From the NCBI RefSeq assembly GCF_013280595.1, contig NZ_JAAATY010000033.1, positions 1 through 64,000 on the forward strand: a DNA stretch of 64,000 bases, written 5' to 3'. The translations under genes were made by a program, and so were the position numbers. This stretch comes from Kibdelosporangium persicum. GTDB taxonomy: Bacteria; Actinomycetota; Actinomycetes; Mycobacteriales; Pseudonocardiaceae. Within the stretch, counting starts at the first letter, position 1; every line of letters starts with the position of its first letter. Shown piece after piece: positions 25,758 to 33,739 of this stretch. Below the pieces are notes generated by a model. It was not told the origin of the DNA, made no database searches, and saw only the letters and a program-made list of their open reading frames with translations.

Positions 25758-27001
25758 GGTGTTTCTCCAGGCGTCTCGTCGGGTTGGACGGGCACATTTA
25801 CCGGGGTGAAACGCACGGGGAGCGCGGTCAGCGCACGGTGGAACGGACCTGGCCGCCAGACCAGTTCCTCCACGGCGACGGCCAGTCGCATGTCAGGCAG
25901 GCCGTCCAGGAGTTTCTCGATGGCGACCGACGCCATCAGCCGGGCTTGCTGTTGCGCCGGGCAGGAATGCGGGCCGGCACCCCACGCCAGGTGGGCGCGG
26001 TTGCCGGAGCGCTGCTGGTTGGCCAGCACGGGATCGTTGTTCGCCGCGGCGAAACTCATCACCAGGGGTTCCGCCGCGGGCAGCCGGACACCGGCGAAGT
26101 CGGTGTCCTCGACGGGATAGCTCGCCGAGTAGTTGGCGATCGGCGGGTCCGTCCACAGCACCTCGTCGAGCGCCTCCTCGACCGGCAGGCTGCCGCCGGA
26201 GAGGTCACCGGCGAACCGCTCGTCCGACAACAGCAGCCTGATCCCGTTGGCGATCAGGTTCTGTTCCGGCTCGGTGCCCGCCCCCATCAGCAGGATCAGG
26301 TGGTGCAACACTTCCTCGTCGCCCAGCTGGGCGGGGTGGGCCATCATCCACGACGGCACGTCCTGCCCCGGCTTGCGCCGCTTGAGCGCGATGAGTTCGA
26401 GCATGGCCTGGGTCAGCTCGGCGTTGGCCTTCTCCGGGTCGATCATGTCGAAGATGCCGCTCATGCCCGAGACCAGCCGCTCACCCAGTTCCGGCGGGCA
26501 GCCGTACAGGTGGTTGAACATCATCAGCGGCACGAGCATCGCGTACTCGGCCAGCAGGTTGGCCTCGCCGCGCGGTGCGAACCGCGCGATCAGCAGGTCC
26601 GCGGTGAACTCGACCTGCGTGCGCAGCGCGTTGAGGTCCACTCTGGCCAGTGAGTCGGTGACCGCGGCCCGGTAGCGGGCATGCGCGGCGCCGTCGGCGA
26701 ACAGGGCGTTCGGCCGGTACATCATCATCGGCAGCACCGGGCAGTCCGGCGGCATCTTCTCCTGCCACCGCAACGGGTTGCGCGGGAACGTGTTCGGGTT
26801 GCGCAGCACCTCCAGCGCCGCGTCGTATCCCACGACCAGGTTGGCCGGTACGCCCGGCGCCAGCTCGACCGGCGCGACCGGGCCGTACTGCCGCAGCACC
26901 TGGTAGGTGGCAGCCGGGTCGGCGGCGAATTCCGGGCCGTACAGGGGCATCCGGCCGTGTTGCACGGGACATGCCTGTCCCGGTGCGGCTTGCGAAGTCA
27001 C
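25625..27001 (-). CDS. cytochrome P450, CYP157-like, lacking ExxR
   Basis: A 458-aa P450 with altered landmarks. The heme loop is LAWGAGPHSCPAQQQAR (Cys347 kept, the usual Gly two after it replaced by Ala, Phe by Trp). The K-helix reads EVLW at 280-283 where ExxR is expected. The I-helix has AGTEP (241-245) without the usual Thr. Loss of ExxR is known for the CYP157 family, whose members also lie in conservons beside CYP154, so this is a family trait rather than decay. The ATG overlaps the stop of the GTPase gene by 4 bp. The last ~50 residues (Pro/Ser then Arg/Trp rich) overlap the next P450 gene. Confidence 0.88.
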   Translation of the reverse strand: MTSQAAPGQACPVQHGRMPLYGPEFAADPAATYQVLRQYGPVAPVELAPGVPANLVVGYDAALEVLRNPNTFPRNPLRWQEKMPPDCPVLPMMMYRPNALFADGAAHARYRAAVTDSLARVDLNALRTQVEFTADLLIARFAPRGEANLLAEYAMLVPLMMFNHLYGCPPELGERLVSGMSGIFDMIDPEKANAELTQAMLELIALKRRKPGQDVPSWMMAHPAQLGDEEVLHHLILLMGAGTEPEQNLIANGIRLLLSDERFAGDLSGGSLPVEEALDEVLWTDPPIANYSASYPVEDTDFAGVRLPAAEPLVMSFAAANNDPVLANQQRSGNRAHLAWGAGPHSCPAQQQARLMASVAIEKLLDGLPDMRLAVAVEELVWRPGPFHRALTALPVRFTPVNVPVQPDETPGETPWTAAPAPSYSTRPVETSMPKQPSSPSAARRRWWNFPAKWWRGR

Positions 27002-27594
27002 ACAGTCTCCTGGGTGCGGGTGAGCAGATAGTCGACCAGGGCGATGAGCGCCTGGGTGGACGAGCCGGGGTCACGGGCGTCGCAGAACACCAGCGGCGTC
27101 TCGTCGAGCAGATCCAGGGCGTCGCGCAGTTCCTCGGTGGGAAACGTCGGCGCGCCGTCGAATTCGTTGACCGCGACCGCGTAGGGCACACCGAGCTCTT
27201 CCAGCAGCCCCATCACCTCGAAGGAGTTCTCCAGGCGGCGGGTGTCGGTGAGCACGAGCGCGCCGAGCGCGCCGTACGCGATGTCCTTCCAGATCTGGGT
27301 GAACCGCTGCTGGCCGGGTGCGCCGAACAGGTACAGCACGAGCTCGTCGTTGAGCGTCAGCCGGCCGAAGTCGAGCGCGACCGTGGTGGTGCTCTTGCCG
27401 TTGACCCCCGCGAGGTCGTCGACGGAGGCGCTCGCCTGCGTCATCGTCTCCTCGGTGCGCAGCGGGCGGATTTCCGAGAGCGTGCCCACGAAGGTGGTCT
27501 TGCCGACCGCGAAGTGCCCGACGATCAGCAGTTTCACCGCCGTCCGCACCGTGTCACGCAAATACACGCCGTCAGAGGCGAGCGCGGAGCCCAT
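26998..27594 (-). CDS. conservon CvnD-type small GTPase
   Basis: A 198-aa Ras-like GTP-binding protein. G1/Walker A is GHFAVGKTTF (about 26-35), a conserved Thr region follows (TMTQASASVDD), G3 is FGAPGQQRF, and G4 is the NEFD motif rather than NKxD. These are typical of the CvnD/MglA-like ATP/GTP-binding proteins of actinobacterial conservons. It is thought to pass a signal between the membrane sensor CvnA and downstream P450s. Its start lies 23 bp inside the DUF742 gene and its stop overlaps the P450 start by 4 bp. Confidence 0.92.
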   Translation of the reverse strand: MGSALASDGVYLRDTVRTAVKLLIVGHFAVGKTTFVGTLSEIRPLRTEETMTQASASVDDLAGVNGKSTTTVALDFGRLTLNDELVLYLFGAPGQQRFTQIWKDIAYGALGALVLTDTRRLENSFEVMGLLEELGVPYAVAVNEFDGAPTFPTEELRDALDLLDETPLVFCDARDPGSSTQALIALVDYLLTRTQETV

Positions 27595-27925
27595 CTAGTA
27601 CGTCCTTCAGCAGCTTGATGTCCGGGCGGGTGGTGTACGGAACAGCGGCGTGCGTGACGATGTGACCGCTGTCGACGAGGTCCGACAGCAGGACCTTGGT
27701 GACGCTGATCGGCAACGACAGGTGGGCGGCCACCTCGGCGACCGACAGCGCGCCGCCACGGCAGAGCTCCATCAGCCGGCGCTTCTCCGGCGTCAGCCCG
27801 GCCACGTTCTCGCGCGTCGCCATCACGACGGTGACCACGTCGAACGTGTTGCGGCTGGGGTGGGCACGGCCGCCGGTCACCACGTGCGGCCGCACCAGTG
27901 CACGTTCCCGCCGTGGGCCCGTCAT
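27572..27925 (-). CDS. conservon CvnC-type DUF742 protein
   Basis: DUF742 protein of 117 aa, with the winged-helix-like core LTPEKRRLMELCRGGALSVAE and the VAAHLSLPISVTKVLLSDLV helix pair, and an N-terminal Arg/His rich lead. It is one of the four obligate conservon components and is proposed to be an adaptor to the roadblock and GTPase proteins. The start overlaps the CvnB stop by 4 bp and the end overlaps CvnD by 23 bp. Confidence 0.92.
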   Translation of the reverse strand: MTGPRRERALVRPHVVTGGRAHPSRNTFDVVTVVMATRENVAGLTPEKRRLMELCRGGALSVAEVAAHLSLPISVTKVLLSDLVDSGHIVTHAAVPYTTRPDIKLLKDVLDGLRARL

Positions 27926-28320
27926 ACCGGGCTACCGGCGTCCTGTCGCGGCGGGCTGGTCAGTTCCTTGCCCAGCCGCTGCACGAGTTCCTGCAGCCGG
28001 AAGGAAACGGCCTCCATGTCGACCCGCTCGGTCGCCGAGACCGCGAGGTACGCGCCCGGACCGGCGGCGACGAGGAACACGTAACCGCCGGGGAACTCGT
28101 TGACGGTCTGCTGCCATGCCGCGGGTGTCTCGCCGCAGAACTCCGCGGTGTTGCGGGCCAGCGCCTGCAGCCCGGACATGGCTGCGGCGTGCCGTTCCGC
28201 GTCGTCCCGGCCGATGCTCTTGGAGTGCGCCATCAGCAGCCCGTCGGCGGACAGCAGGATCGCGTGCCGTGTCTCGGGCATCGTCATGGCGTTGTCCAGC
28301 ATCCAGCCCAACTTGTTCAT
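27922..28320 (-). CDS. conservon CvnB-type roadblock/LC7 protein
   Basis: A 132-aa roadblock/LC7 domain protein: WMLDNAMTMPETRHAILLSA, DGLLMAHSKSIGRDDAERHA, then SGLQALARNTAEF and the last strand GGYVFLVAAGPGAYLAVSA. Roadblock proteins of this group act as GTPase regulators for CvnD. It overlaps CvnA by 4 bp upstream and CvnC by 4 bp downstream, so the four components are made in a fixed ratio. Confidence 0.92.
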   Translation of the reverse strand: MNKLGWMLDNAMTMPETRHAILLSADGLLMAHSKSIGRDDAERHAAAMSGLQALARNTAEFCGETPAAWQQTVNEFPGGYVFLVAAGPGAYLAVSATERVDMEAVSFRLQELVQRLGKELTSPPRQDAGSPV

Positions 28321-29567
28321 GTCTGGGTGTTCCCTTCAACCACAGGCGGGGAGATGTCGCGGCCGGAGCGGGTGCCGCGCTGCCAGGCCGCGAGGCCGCG
28401 AGCGGTCCGCTCATTGGACTGAACGGACTTGGTCGCGGGCGGAGGTGTACTGGGCTCCGCGGTGGCCCGTTCCCGGCGTTGGCGCCGCGGCAGACCGCCC
28501 GGCGTACGGTCTTTCTCGTCCCTGTCCACTGATGGCGCTGCTTCCCGCGTGACCGCCACATTCGGCATCTGGGGCTTGGAGACGCGGGTGAGCAACTCCG
28601 TCGGCAGGAAGACCACCGCGCGTACGCCGCCGTACGGCGAGCGCGTGTCCACCGAGACGCGGAAGCCGTACCGCTTGGCCAGCACGCCGATGACCGCGAA
28701 GCCGATCTGCGGCGGGTCACCGAGCCGGTTGATGTCGCTGCCGCCGTCACCGCTCAGCAGCCGGGCCGCGCGCTGGAGTTCTTCGACGGTCATCCCGACA
28801 CCGGCGTCGTCGATCATGATGACCATGCCGTTGTGCGCCTGCTGGAAGTTGACCTCGACCATGGTGTTGGGCTGGGAGTGCCGGGCGCCGTTGTCGAGCA
28901 GCTCGGCCACTGCCAGCACCACCGGCTCGACGGCCCGGCTGATCACCGCGACGTCGGCCTCGGCCGGCACGCTGACCCGCAGGTAGTCCCGGATTCGTGA
29001 AGTGGCGCCCCGCACGACGTCGGTCAGCGCCGACGCCGAGCGCTGCTGCCCCGGCCATGACCCACACAGCACGGCTGTGGCCTGCGCACGGCGTCCCAGC
29101 TGGGAGTTCATGTGGTCGATGCGCATCAGGTCGGCGAGCACGTCGGGATCGTCGTGCCGCTCCTGCATCGACGAGATCGCCACCTGCTGCTCGTTGGCCA
29201 GGCTCTGCACCGCCCGCATCATCGACTTGACCGTCGCCCTGGCGGCCTGCACGCCCCGCGCCGTGGCGTCCTGCACCGACTCGGTGAACAGGTGGAGCAC
29301 GCGATTGTGCGCTTCGGCCAGCTCGGCGTGCCTCGGCCCGGGTACTTCCACCGGCCGGTGGTTCACGGCCTCGGCCAACGCGGGTAACCGCGTCGTGATC
29401 AGGTGGTTGTCCTCCTCGGCCCGCCTGCGCAGCGAGGCTTCCGCCGTGGTGCAGCGCGAACGCAGCTCGCGGACCGAACGGTGCTGGCGTACGAGCAGGA
29501 CCACGGCGACGAGCACGGCGGCGAGGGCGAACCAGAATGCCACCGCGAGTGTTTGTTGATCCATCAA
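28317..29567 (-). CDS. conservon CvnA-type sensor kinase-like ATPase
   Basis: A 416-aa membrane protein. One TM helix is at the N-terminus (VAFWFALAAVLVAVVLLV), then a coiled region and a GHKL ATPase domain with the N-box ELLDNGARHSQPNT (near 220), G1 DDAGVGM and a G2-like GFAVIGVLAKRYGF. The usual DHp phospho-acceptor His motif is replaced by a helical segment, as in other conservon sensors. The C-terminal 80 residues are a Pro/Arg/Ser rich tail. It heads the operon CvnA-B-C-D-P450-P450. The trigger is unknown; in Streptomyces conservons affect development and antibiotic production. Confidence 0.92.
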   Translation of the reverse strand: MMDQQTLAVAFWFALAAVLVAVVLLVRQHRSVRELRSRCTTAEASLRRRAEEDNHLITTRLPALAEAVNHRPVEVPGPRHAELAEAHNRVLHLFTESVQDATARGVQAARATVKSMMRAVQSLANEQQVAISSMQERHDDPDVLADLMRIDHMNSQLGRRAQATAVLCGSWPGQQRSASALTDVVRGATSRIRDYLRVSVPAEADVAVISRAVEPVVLAVAELLDNGARHSQPNTMVEVNFQQAHNGMVIMIDDAGVGMTVEELQRAARLLSGDGGSDINRLGDPPQIGFAVIGVLAKRYGFRVSVDTRSPYGGVRAVVFLPTELLTRVSKPQMPNVAVTREAAPSVDRDEKDRTPGGLPRRQRRERATAEPSTPPPATKSVQSNERTARGLAAWQRGTRSGRDISPPVVEGNTQT

Positions 29568-30357
29568 ATCCTCTGGTGCGGACGAGTTGCCGGGTCCCAG
29601 TGAGTCATGAGGAACTGATCTCTATCACGTGACTCGGCGCGACTCCAAGTGGCTGCAGCAGTTCCCCTCCAATGGAGCAACTGTTCACGCACAGCAATAC
29701 CACATGTCTATAAAGGACGTTCAGGGGTGGTCCGCCTGGCCGGCGTGGCAGCCGTGAAAAGCGGCTTCGCCCGCATTCCTTCGCGTTGGTAGGAACTGTC
29801 CGCCGTGTCAAGGAGGGGGTGCGTAGGCCTTTCCGGTGCCGGGAGACCCCGTCGGCGACCGGTTCTCGCCGACGTCCGGATCGACCGGTATCACACCGCG
29901 TGATCATCGGCGCGTGCCGTCCGTGACTTCGTCCGGCGATCGACGCCGGTGACCGCGCACCCGGGACAGTGGTGTCTGGTCCATTGAGGACTTTCTTTGG
30001 GGTGCTGCCCGATGAGGACACTGCCCGGAGACTCAGGAGTGGGAACGGCAGTTAGACCGTGTTTCAAATGCCCGATCGCGATAGCCGGGCCGGATGCGGC
30101 CCCTGACGCCACCGCGGGACCGCCCAAAGACAACCAGTATTCGCGGCGATCCCGCGGCGACGCCAGGAACCGCCCCACCGAGCCGATTCCGGCCTCCGGC
30201 CGGGGCAGACTCTCATCGACCGGGACATTCGAAACACGACCTAGTCGCCACGATCAGGTCAGGCGGGTGACCCGCTGAACCGCGACAGGGTGTGCTTCGT
30301 GTGGTTGTCGGTCGGCGACGTCCGCCGCACCGGAAACCACACGGAAGGCACGAAGAC
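29568..30357. other. 790-bp gap: conservon promoter and a MITE-like element
   Basis: No gene that I can support. The conservon promoter must lie at the left end; a CACGTG palindrome sits at about 29627-29632. The right part contains the inverted-repeat element at 30056-30240. The remaining frames have poor codon use and no ribosome-binding site. Confidence 0.5.
30056..30240. mobile_element. MITE-like element with terminal inverted repeats
   Basis: The left end ACCGTGTTTCAAATGCCCG (30056-30074) matches the reverse complement of the right end GTCGTGTTTCGAATGTCCCG (30221-30240) at 16 of 19 aligned positions with one gap. The flanks are TTAG on the left and CTAG on the right, sharing TAG, as expected for a short target duplication of the IS5 type. 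The interior of about 145 bp has no transposase motif, so this is a non-autonomous element or the stump of a deleted insertion sequence. Confidence 0.65.
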
Positions 30358-30870
30358 ATGAGTCGGGTTCGGAAAGTCTCGGTGGTTCTGTCGGTCGGTC
30401 TCGCCGTCGCCGCGCTCTCGGCCGCCGCACCGGCCGCCGCAACGCATGTCCCTCAAGCGCCTGAAATCCTGAAAGTGCCGGACGGCAACAAGTTGACCGG
30501 GATCGTGTTCGCCAGGGGCGTGCAGACCTACCAGTGCACCAACAACGCGTGGAGGTTCGTCCAGCCCGATGCGATCCTCGGCAACCGTGGCCGTGCCGAG
30601 GTGCTGCACTCCAAGGGGCCGGTGTGGACCTCGGTGCTCGACGGCAGTTCGGTGACCGGCGCCGCCGTCGCCGACTCGCCCGTCCCGGACGCCATTCCGG
30701 AGTTGCTGCTGCGGTCCACCGGCAACCGTGGCCCCGGCAAGCTCGGCACAGTCACGTTCATCCAGCGCCTGAAGACCAAGGGCGGCGTCGCCCCCACTGG
30801 CGCATGCAGTGATGGCGTCACCGTCTCGGTGCCTTACACCGCCGACTACGCCTTCTACGCCCCTGCCTGA
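30358..30870 (+). CDS. secreted DUF3455 protein
   Basis: A 170-aa exported protein. The signal peptide (VVLSVGLAVAALSAAAPAAA) ends near residue 30. The mature part follows the DUF3455 pattern: PEILKVPDGNKL, then ARGVQTYQCTNNAWRF, GPVWTSVLDGSSVTGAAVA, LLLRSTGNRGPGKLG and the close VTFIQRLKTKGGVAPTGACS with VPYTADYAFYAP. Two or three cysteines could form a disulfide. The function of the family is unknown. It lies 117 bp beyond the MITE-like element. Confidence 0.85.
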   Translation: MSRVRKVSVVLSVGLAVAALSAAAPAAATHVPQAPEILKVPDGNKLTGIVFARGVQTYQCTNNAWRFVQPDAILGNRGRAEVLHSKGPVWTSVLDGSSVTGAAVADSPVPDAIPELLLRSTGNRGPGKLGTVTFIQRLKTKGGVAPTGACSDGVTVSVPYTADYAFYAPA

Positions 30871-30975
30871 CTTGGCGGCGATACCGGATCGGGTGGTCTT
30901 TCACCGCTGTTGTTGGCACCTGCCCGCGGAACCGGGAAACCTGCGGGACAAAGCCCCAACGGAAGGAGCACATGC

Positions 30976-31230
30976 GTGTTCGGTCGAATCATCGCCGGAC
31001 TGGCCGTGGCAACGGGTGTCCTGCTCGGACTCGCGGCACCTGCCGCGGCCACGTCGGCCGGCCCGGTCACCACTCCGATCATCGAGCTGGTGGCGGGTCC
31101 CTACCAGTCGGAGGCCGAGTGCGTGGCGGCACTCGCGAACTGGCCGGCTGAGTACTACTGCGCGACTCCGCCGCCAGTGGTGGCCTGGCTGATCCCAGCC
31201 GGCTGGTACGTCACCACCTCGCGGAACTGA
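30976..31230 (+). CDS. small secreted protein
   Basis: An 84-aa product whose first 26 residues are a signal peptide (IIAGLAVATGVLLGLAAPAAA). The mature part is about 55 residues, with two cysteines (EAECVAALANWPAEYYCA) likely bonded to each other, and a Pro-rich, Trp-containing end. The GTG start at 30976 has GGAAGGAG in front; the ATG four bases earlier is out of frame. I recognise no family. The arrangement resembles the 76-aa secreted protein at 34857. Confidence 0.65.
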   Translation: MFGRIIAGLAVATGVLLGLAAPAAATSAGPVTTPIIELVAGPYQSEAECVAALANWPAEYYCATPPPVVAWLIPAGWYVTTSRN

Positions 31231-31321
31231 GGCGCGCGAGCCGGGTGGCGGTGGATTGGTCCGGGAAACAGCCCTCGGATTGGCGCGGTTGGCCGGTCCG
31301 AATCGCCCTACCGTGATCGCC

Positions 31322-32263
31322 ATGATTGATCACCTGGTTCTGGGTGCCATGTTGTTCGGCACGGTTCAGGACGAGCGCCGGTCGTTCGAGATCCTGGACC
31401 GGTTCGTGGACGCGGGCGGCGTCTGGATCGACACCGCCAACTGCTACGCGTTCTGGGCCGATCCGTCCGGGTTCGGCGGGCAGAGCGAGGCGTTGCTCGG
31501 GCGCTGGCTGGCCACCCGTCCCGGCGTCCGTGACCGCGTCAGGATCAGCACCAAGGTGGGGTGCGAGCCGATCGAGGCCGGGCGGTTCCCGGAGACCGCC
31601 GAAGGGCTCTCGGCCGGGGCCGTCAAGACCGCGATCGAGGGCAGTCTGCGGCGGCTCGGCACGGATCACGTGGAGCTGTACTGGGCCCACAAGCCTGATC
31701 CGGTCACGCCGCTGGAGGAGACGGTCGCCGCCTTCGACGAACTGGTGTCGGCGGGTGTCGTCGGCCGCCTTGGCTGCTCCAACTACCCCGTCTGGCAGGT
31801 CGAGCGGGCACGGCAGATCGCGCGGGCCGACGGCCGCACTGGCTTCACCGCGGTGCAGCAGCACCACACGTACCTGCGGCCGTTGCCCGGGACCCAGCCC
31901 ACCGTGGTGCACCGGTTCGGTGCCGTCACTGACGAGGTGCTCCACTATCTGGAGCATCACCCGGACATGGCGCTGTGGGCGTACACGCCGCTGTTGAGCG
32001 GTGGTTACACCCGTACGGACAAGCCGCTGCCGCCGGAGTACGACCACCCCGGCACGGAACGCCGCCTCGCGGTGCTCGACGAGATCGCCGCGGAGACCGG
32101 CACGAACCGCAACCGGGTGGTGCTGGCGTGGCTGGCCGGAGGCAATCCGGCCGCCATGCCGATCGTCGGCGTCAGCACGGTCGGGCAACTGGACGAGGCG
32201 GTCGCCGGGGTGTCCCTGGACCTGACCGTCGAGCAGCGCCGACGCCTCGACTCCGCGGCGTGA
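31322..32263 (+). CDS. aldo/keto reductase
   Basis: NADPH-dependent oxidoreductase of the aldo/keto reductase barrel family, 313 aa. Visible motifs: the start HLVLGAMLFGTV, FVDAGGVWIDTANCYAFW with the catalytic Asp and Tyr, the catalytic Lys in RISTKVG, and the His in LYWAHKPD; the nucleotide site lies in VGVSTVGQLDEAV. It reduces aldehydes or ketones, including sugar-type substrates. It ends 4 bp from the convergent SsgA-like gene. Its immediate neighbours give no pathway. Confidence 0.88.
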   Translation: MIDHLVLGAMLFGTVQDERRSFEILDRFVDAGGVWIDTANCYAFWADPSGFGGQSEALLGRWLATRPGVRDRVRISTKVGCEPIEAGRFPETAEGLSAGAVKTAIEGSLRRLGTDHVELYWAHKPDPVTPLEETVAAFDELVSAGVVGRLGCSNYPVWQVERARQIARADGRTGFTAVQQHHTYLRPLPGTQPTVVHRFGAVTDEVLHYLEHHPDMALWAYTPLLSGGYTRTDKPLPPEYDHPGTERRLAVLDEIAAETGTNRNRVVLAWLAGGNPAAMPIVGVSTVGQLDEAVAGVSLDLTVEQRRRLDSAA

Positions 32264-32267
32264 CCCG

Positions 32268-32672
32268 TCAGGCGAGCTTGCTCATCTCGTGATCGAAGTC
32301 GAACCATGCGTGTTCCTCGCTGGGCGGGATCTCGTCGTAGGTGCGGTCCAGGAAGTCGGCGAGTTCGTCAGCCGAGGCCTCCAGGGTGGCGGTGCCGCCC
32401 GGCGAGGTCAGTTCGAAGATCACCCGGGTGTGGTCCGTGGCGGGGGTGATACGCAGGTCACCCAGGCCGGCGGCGGCGATCAGGCCGTCGGCCAGCAGGC
32501 TCCTGGCGAAGACCCACTGCACCGAGGCGCGACCGGTGTGGAAATCGACGGCCACCGCGTACGGGTCGCGTGTGTCGTAGCTCAGGTCGGCTCGCACCTT
32601 GACCGACGTGGTCGGGTGGGACCGCAGGCCGAAGTCGATGGTGGCGTGGACCGTGGTGTGCGGATCGATCAT
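32268..32672 (-). CDS. SsgA-family sporulation/cell-division protein
   Basis: SsgA-like protein of 134 aa with the family core DPYAVAVDFHTGRASVQWVF, then ARSLLADGL, the GDLRITPA strand and the acidic C-terminal helix. SALPs exist only in morphologically complex actinomycetes and recruit FtsZ or control peptidoglycan at division sites and in sporulation. AGGGGGAAGAGG precedes the ATG. It is monocistronic, with a 174-bp gap upstream shared with the divergent TetR gene. Confidence 0.88.
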   Translation of the reverse strand: MIDPHTTVHATIDFGLRSHPTTSVKVRADLSYDTRDPYAVAVDFHTGRASVQWVFARSLLADGLIAAAGLGDLRITPATDHTRVIFELTSPGGTATLEASADELADFLDRTYDEIPPSEEHAWFDFDHEMSKLA

Positions 32673-32816
32673 GGTTGTCCTCTTCCCCCTCGTACCGAGT
32701 CTTTCTCATATCTACCGATAGGTAACGTCGTCACGTTTCGATAGTGAGCCCACTCGGTCCCTATTTCACGCGAACGTGTTGGAGCTCCCAGGCGTGTTCA
32801 CTCTGACGGGGAGTCA

Positions 32817-32842
32817 AGAACGAACGTTCTATCTGGTATAGT
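32817..32842 (+). promoter_or_regulatory. palindrome and -10 box of the TetR gene
   Basis: AGAACG-AA-CGTTCT (32817-32830) is a perfect palindrome and TATAGT (32837-32842) is a good -10 hexamer. Transcription would begin at about 32849, essentially at the ATG codons at 32847 and 32850, so the message is probably leaderless. The palindrome sits between -35 and -10, where a TetR dimer would block RNA polymerase. Confidence 0.6.
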
Positions 32843-32846
32843 CCGG

Positions 32847-33455
32847 ATGATGACGAACGTCCACGGCCAGGTGTCCGAAGCGCGAGCGCGGCTGCTCGCC
32901 ACGGCGACCCGCATCTTCTACACGGAAGGCATCCACTCCGTCGGCATCGACCGGATCGTCGCCGAGGCCAAGGTGACCCGGGCCACGCTGTACCGGCACT
33001 TCCCCGGCAAGGACGACCTGATCGTCTCCTACCTGCAGGAAGCCGACCGGGCCATCCGGGGCCAGGTGGACGCCGTCGTCGCCCGGGGGCTGCCGGCGCC
33101 CGACACGCTCAGGGCCATCGCCGGCTCCATCGCGGACGGCATCCGGTCTCCCGGCTTCCGTGGCTGTGCCTTCCTCAACGCCGCCGCGGAGTACCCCGAC
33201 CCGGCCCATCCGGTGCACAAGGCCGTGCTGGCGCACAGGCAGTGGTTCGCGCGGACGATCACCGAACACCTGGCCCGCGTGGCGGAACCGGCAGAACCCG
33301 CCGCTCTGCAGTTCGTCATGCTGCGAGACGGCGCGATGGCCAGTGGCTGCCTGTCCGACCCGGAACCGATCTGCGAGACGTTCCTGCTAGGGATCGAGGG
33401 TCTGCTGCGGACGCACGCCGCGTCCGCATCTGCGTCGGGCACGGCACAAGCCTGA
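32847..33455 (+). CDS. TetR/AcrR-family regulator
   Basis: A 202-aa regulator. The helix-turn-helix is SVGIDRIVAEAKVTRATLYRHFPGKDD (first 20: SVGIDRIVAEAKVTRATLYR, about residues 32-51). The C-terminal domain has the FRGCAFLNAAAEYPDPAHPV pattern seen in many actinobacterial regulators of small oxidoreductase or exporter genes. It probably starts at the second ATG (32850) of a leaderless message. The adjacent palindrome suggests autoregulation. No obvious target lies next to it, since the next genes are convergent. Confidence 0.85.
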   Translation: MMTNVHGQVSEARARLLATATRIFYTEGIHSVGIDRIVAEAKVTRATLYRHFPGKDDLIVSYLQEADRAIRGQVDAVVARGLPAPDTLRAIAGSIADGIRSPGFRGCAFLNAAAEYPDPAHPVHKAVLAHRQWFARTITEHLARVAEPAEPAALQFVMLRDGAMASGCLSDPEPICETFLLGIEGLLRTHAASASASGTAQA

Positions 33456-33459
33456 TAGC

Positions 33460-33672
33460 TCACGTCGCGGCCGGCGCGAACCCGGAGTGCAACACCGACG
33501 AGAACCTGTCCACCACGCTGAGCAGGGGCTTGTCCGAGACGGGATCCACTCGGACACCGTCCGGTGTGCGCTCGATGTGCCGGTCGAGCGCGAACCAGCC
33601 CTGCACGATGTGATGCGGGTCAAGGGAAGTCAGCACCGGGATCGCGCTGGCCGCCGCCGTGCTGATCGCCAC
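33460..33672 (-). pseudogene. hypothetical remnant next to the palindromic repeat
   Basis: An open frame of 70 codons with normal codon use, reading VLTSLDPHHIVQGWFALDRH, then an RTPDGVRVDPVSDKPLLSV stretch and VVDRFSSVLHSGFAPAAT. It looks like the C-terminal end of a larger protein; I do not recognise the family. The only start (GTG at 33670-33672) lies exactly at the edge of repeat copy 3, which suggests that the repeat replaced or truncated the upstream part. It could also be a genuine small gene. Confidence 0.4.
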
Positions 33673-33723
33673 CCCTCGTGAGTGTTTATCAGTGTTCTAA
33701 CCCTGATAAACACTCACGAGGGG
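33672..33723. repeat. palindromic repeat, copy 3
   Basis: Arms of 21 bp (33672-33692 and 33703-33723), extendable to 25 bp with one mismatch. It is the same palindrome as copy 1, with A for G in the middle of the arm (GTTTATC against GTTTGTC). It lies between the TetR gene and the PETase-like gene and could also terminate both, since they converge. Confidence 0.9.
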
Positions 33724-33739
33724 TTGGTGGGGCGGTGGT

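Noticed and set aside
25625..27001. P450 pseudogene because ExxR is missing
   Set aside because: Heme Cys is retained, the gene is full-length and translationally coupled, and loss of ExxR is a known CYP157 trait.
28100..28552. plus-strand frame opposite CvnB and CvnA
   Set aside because: Fully antisense to conservon genes with overlapping starts.
29605..30021. 138-codon minus-strand frame upstream of the conservon
   Set aside because: No start context, poor codon use and no recognisable domain.
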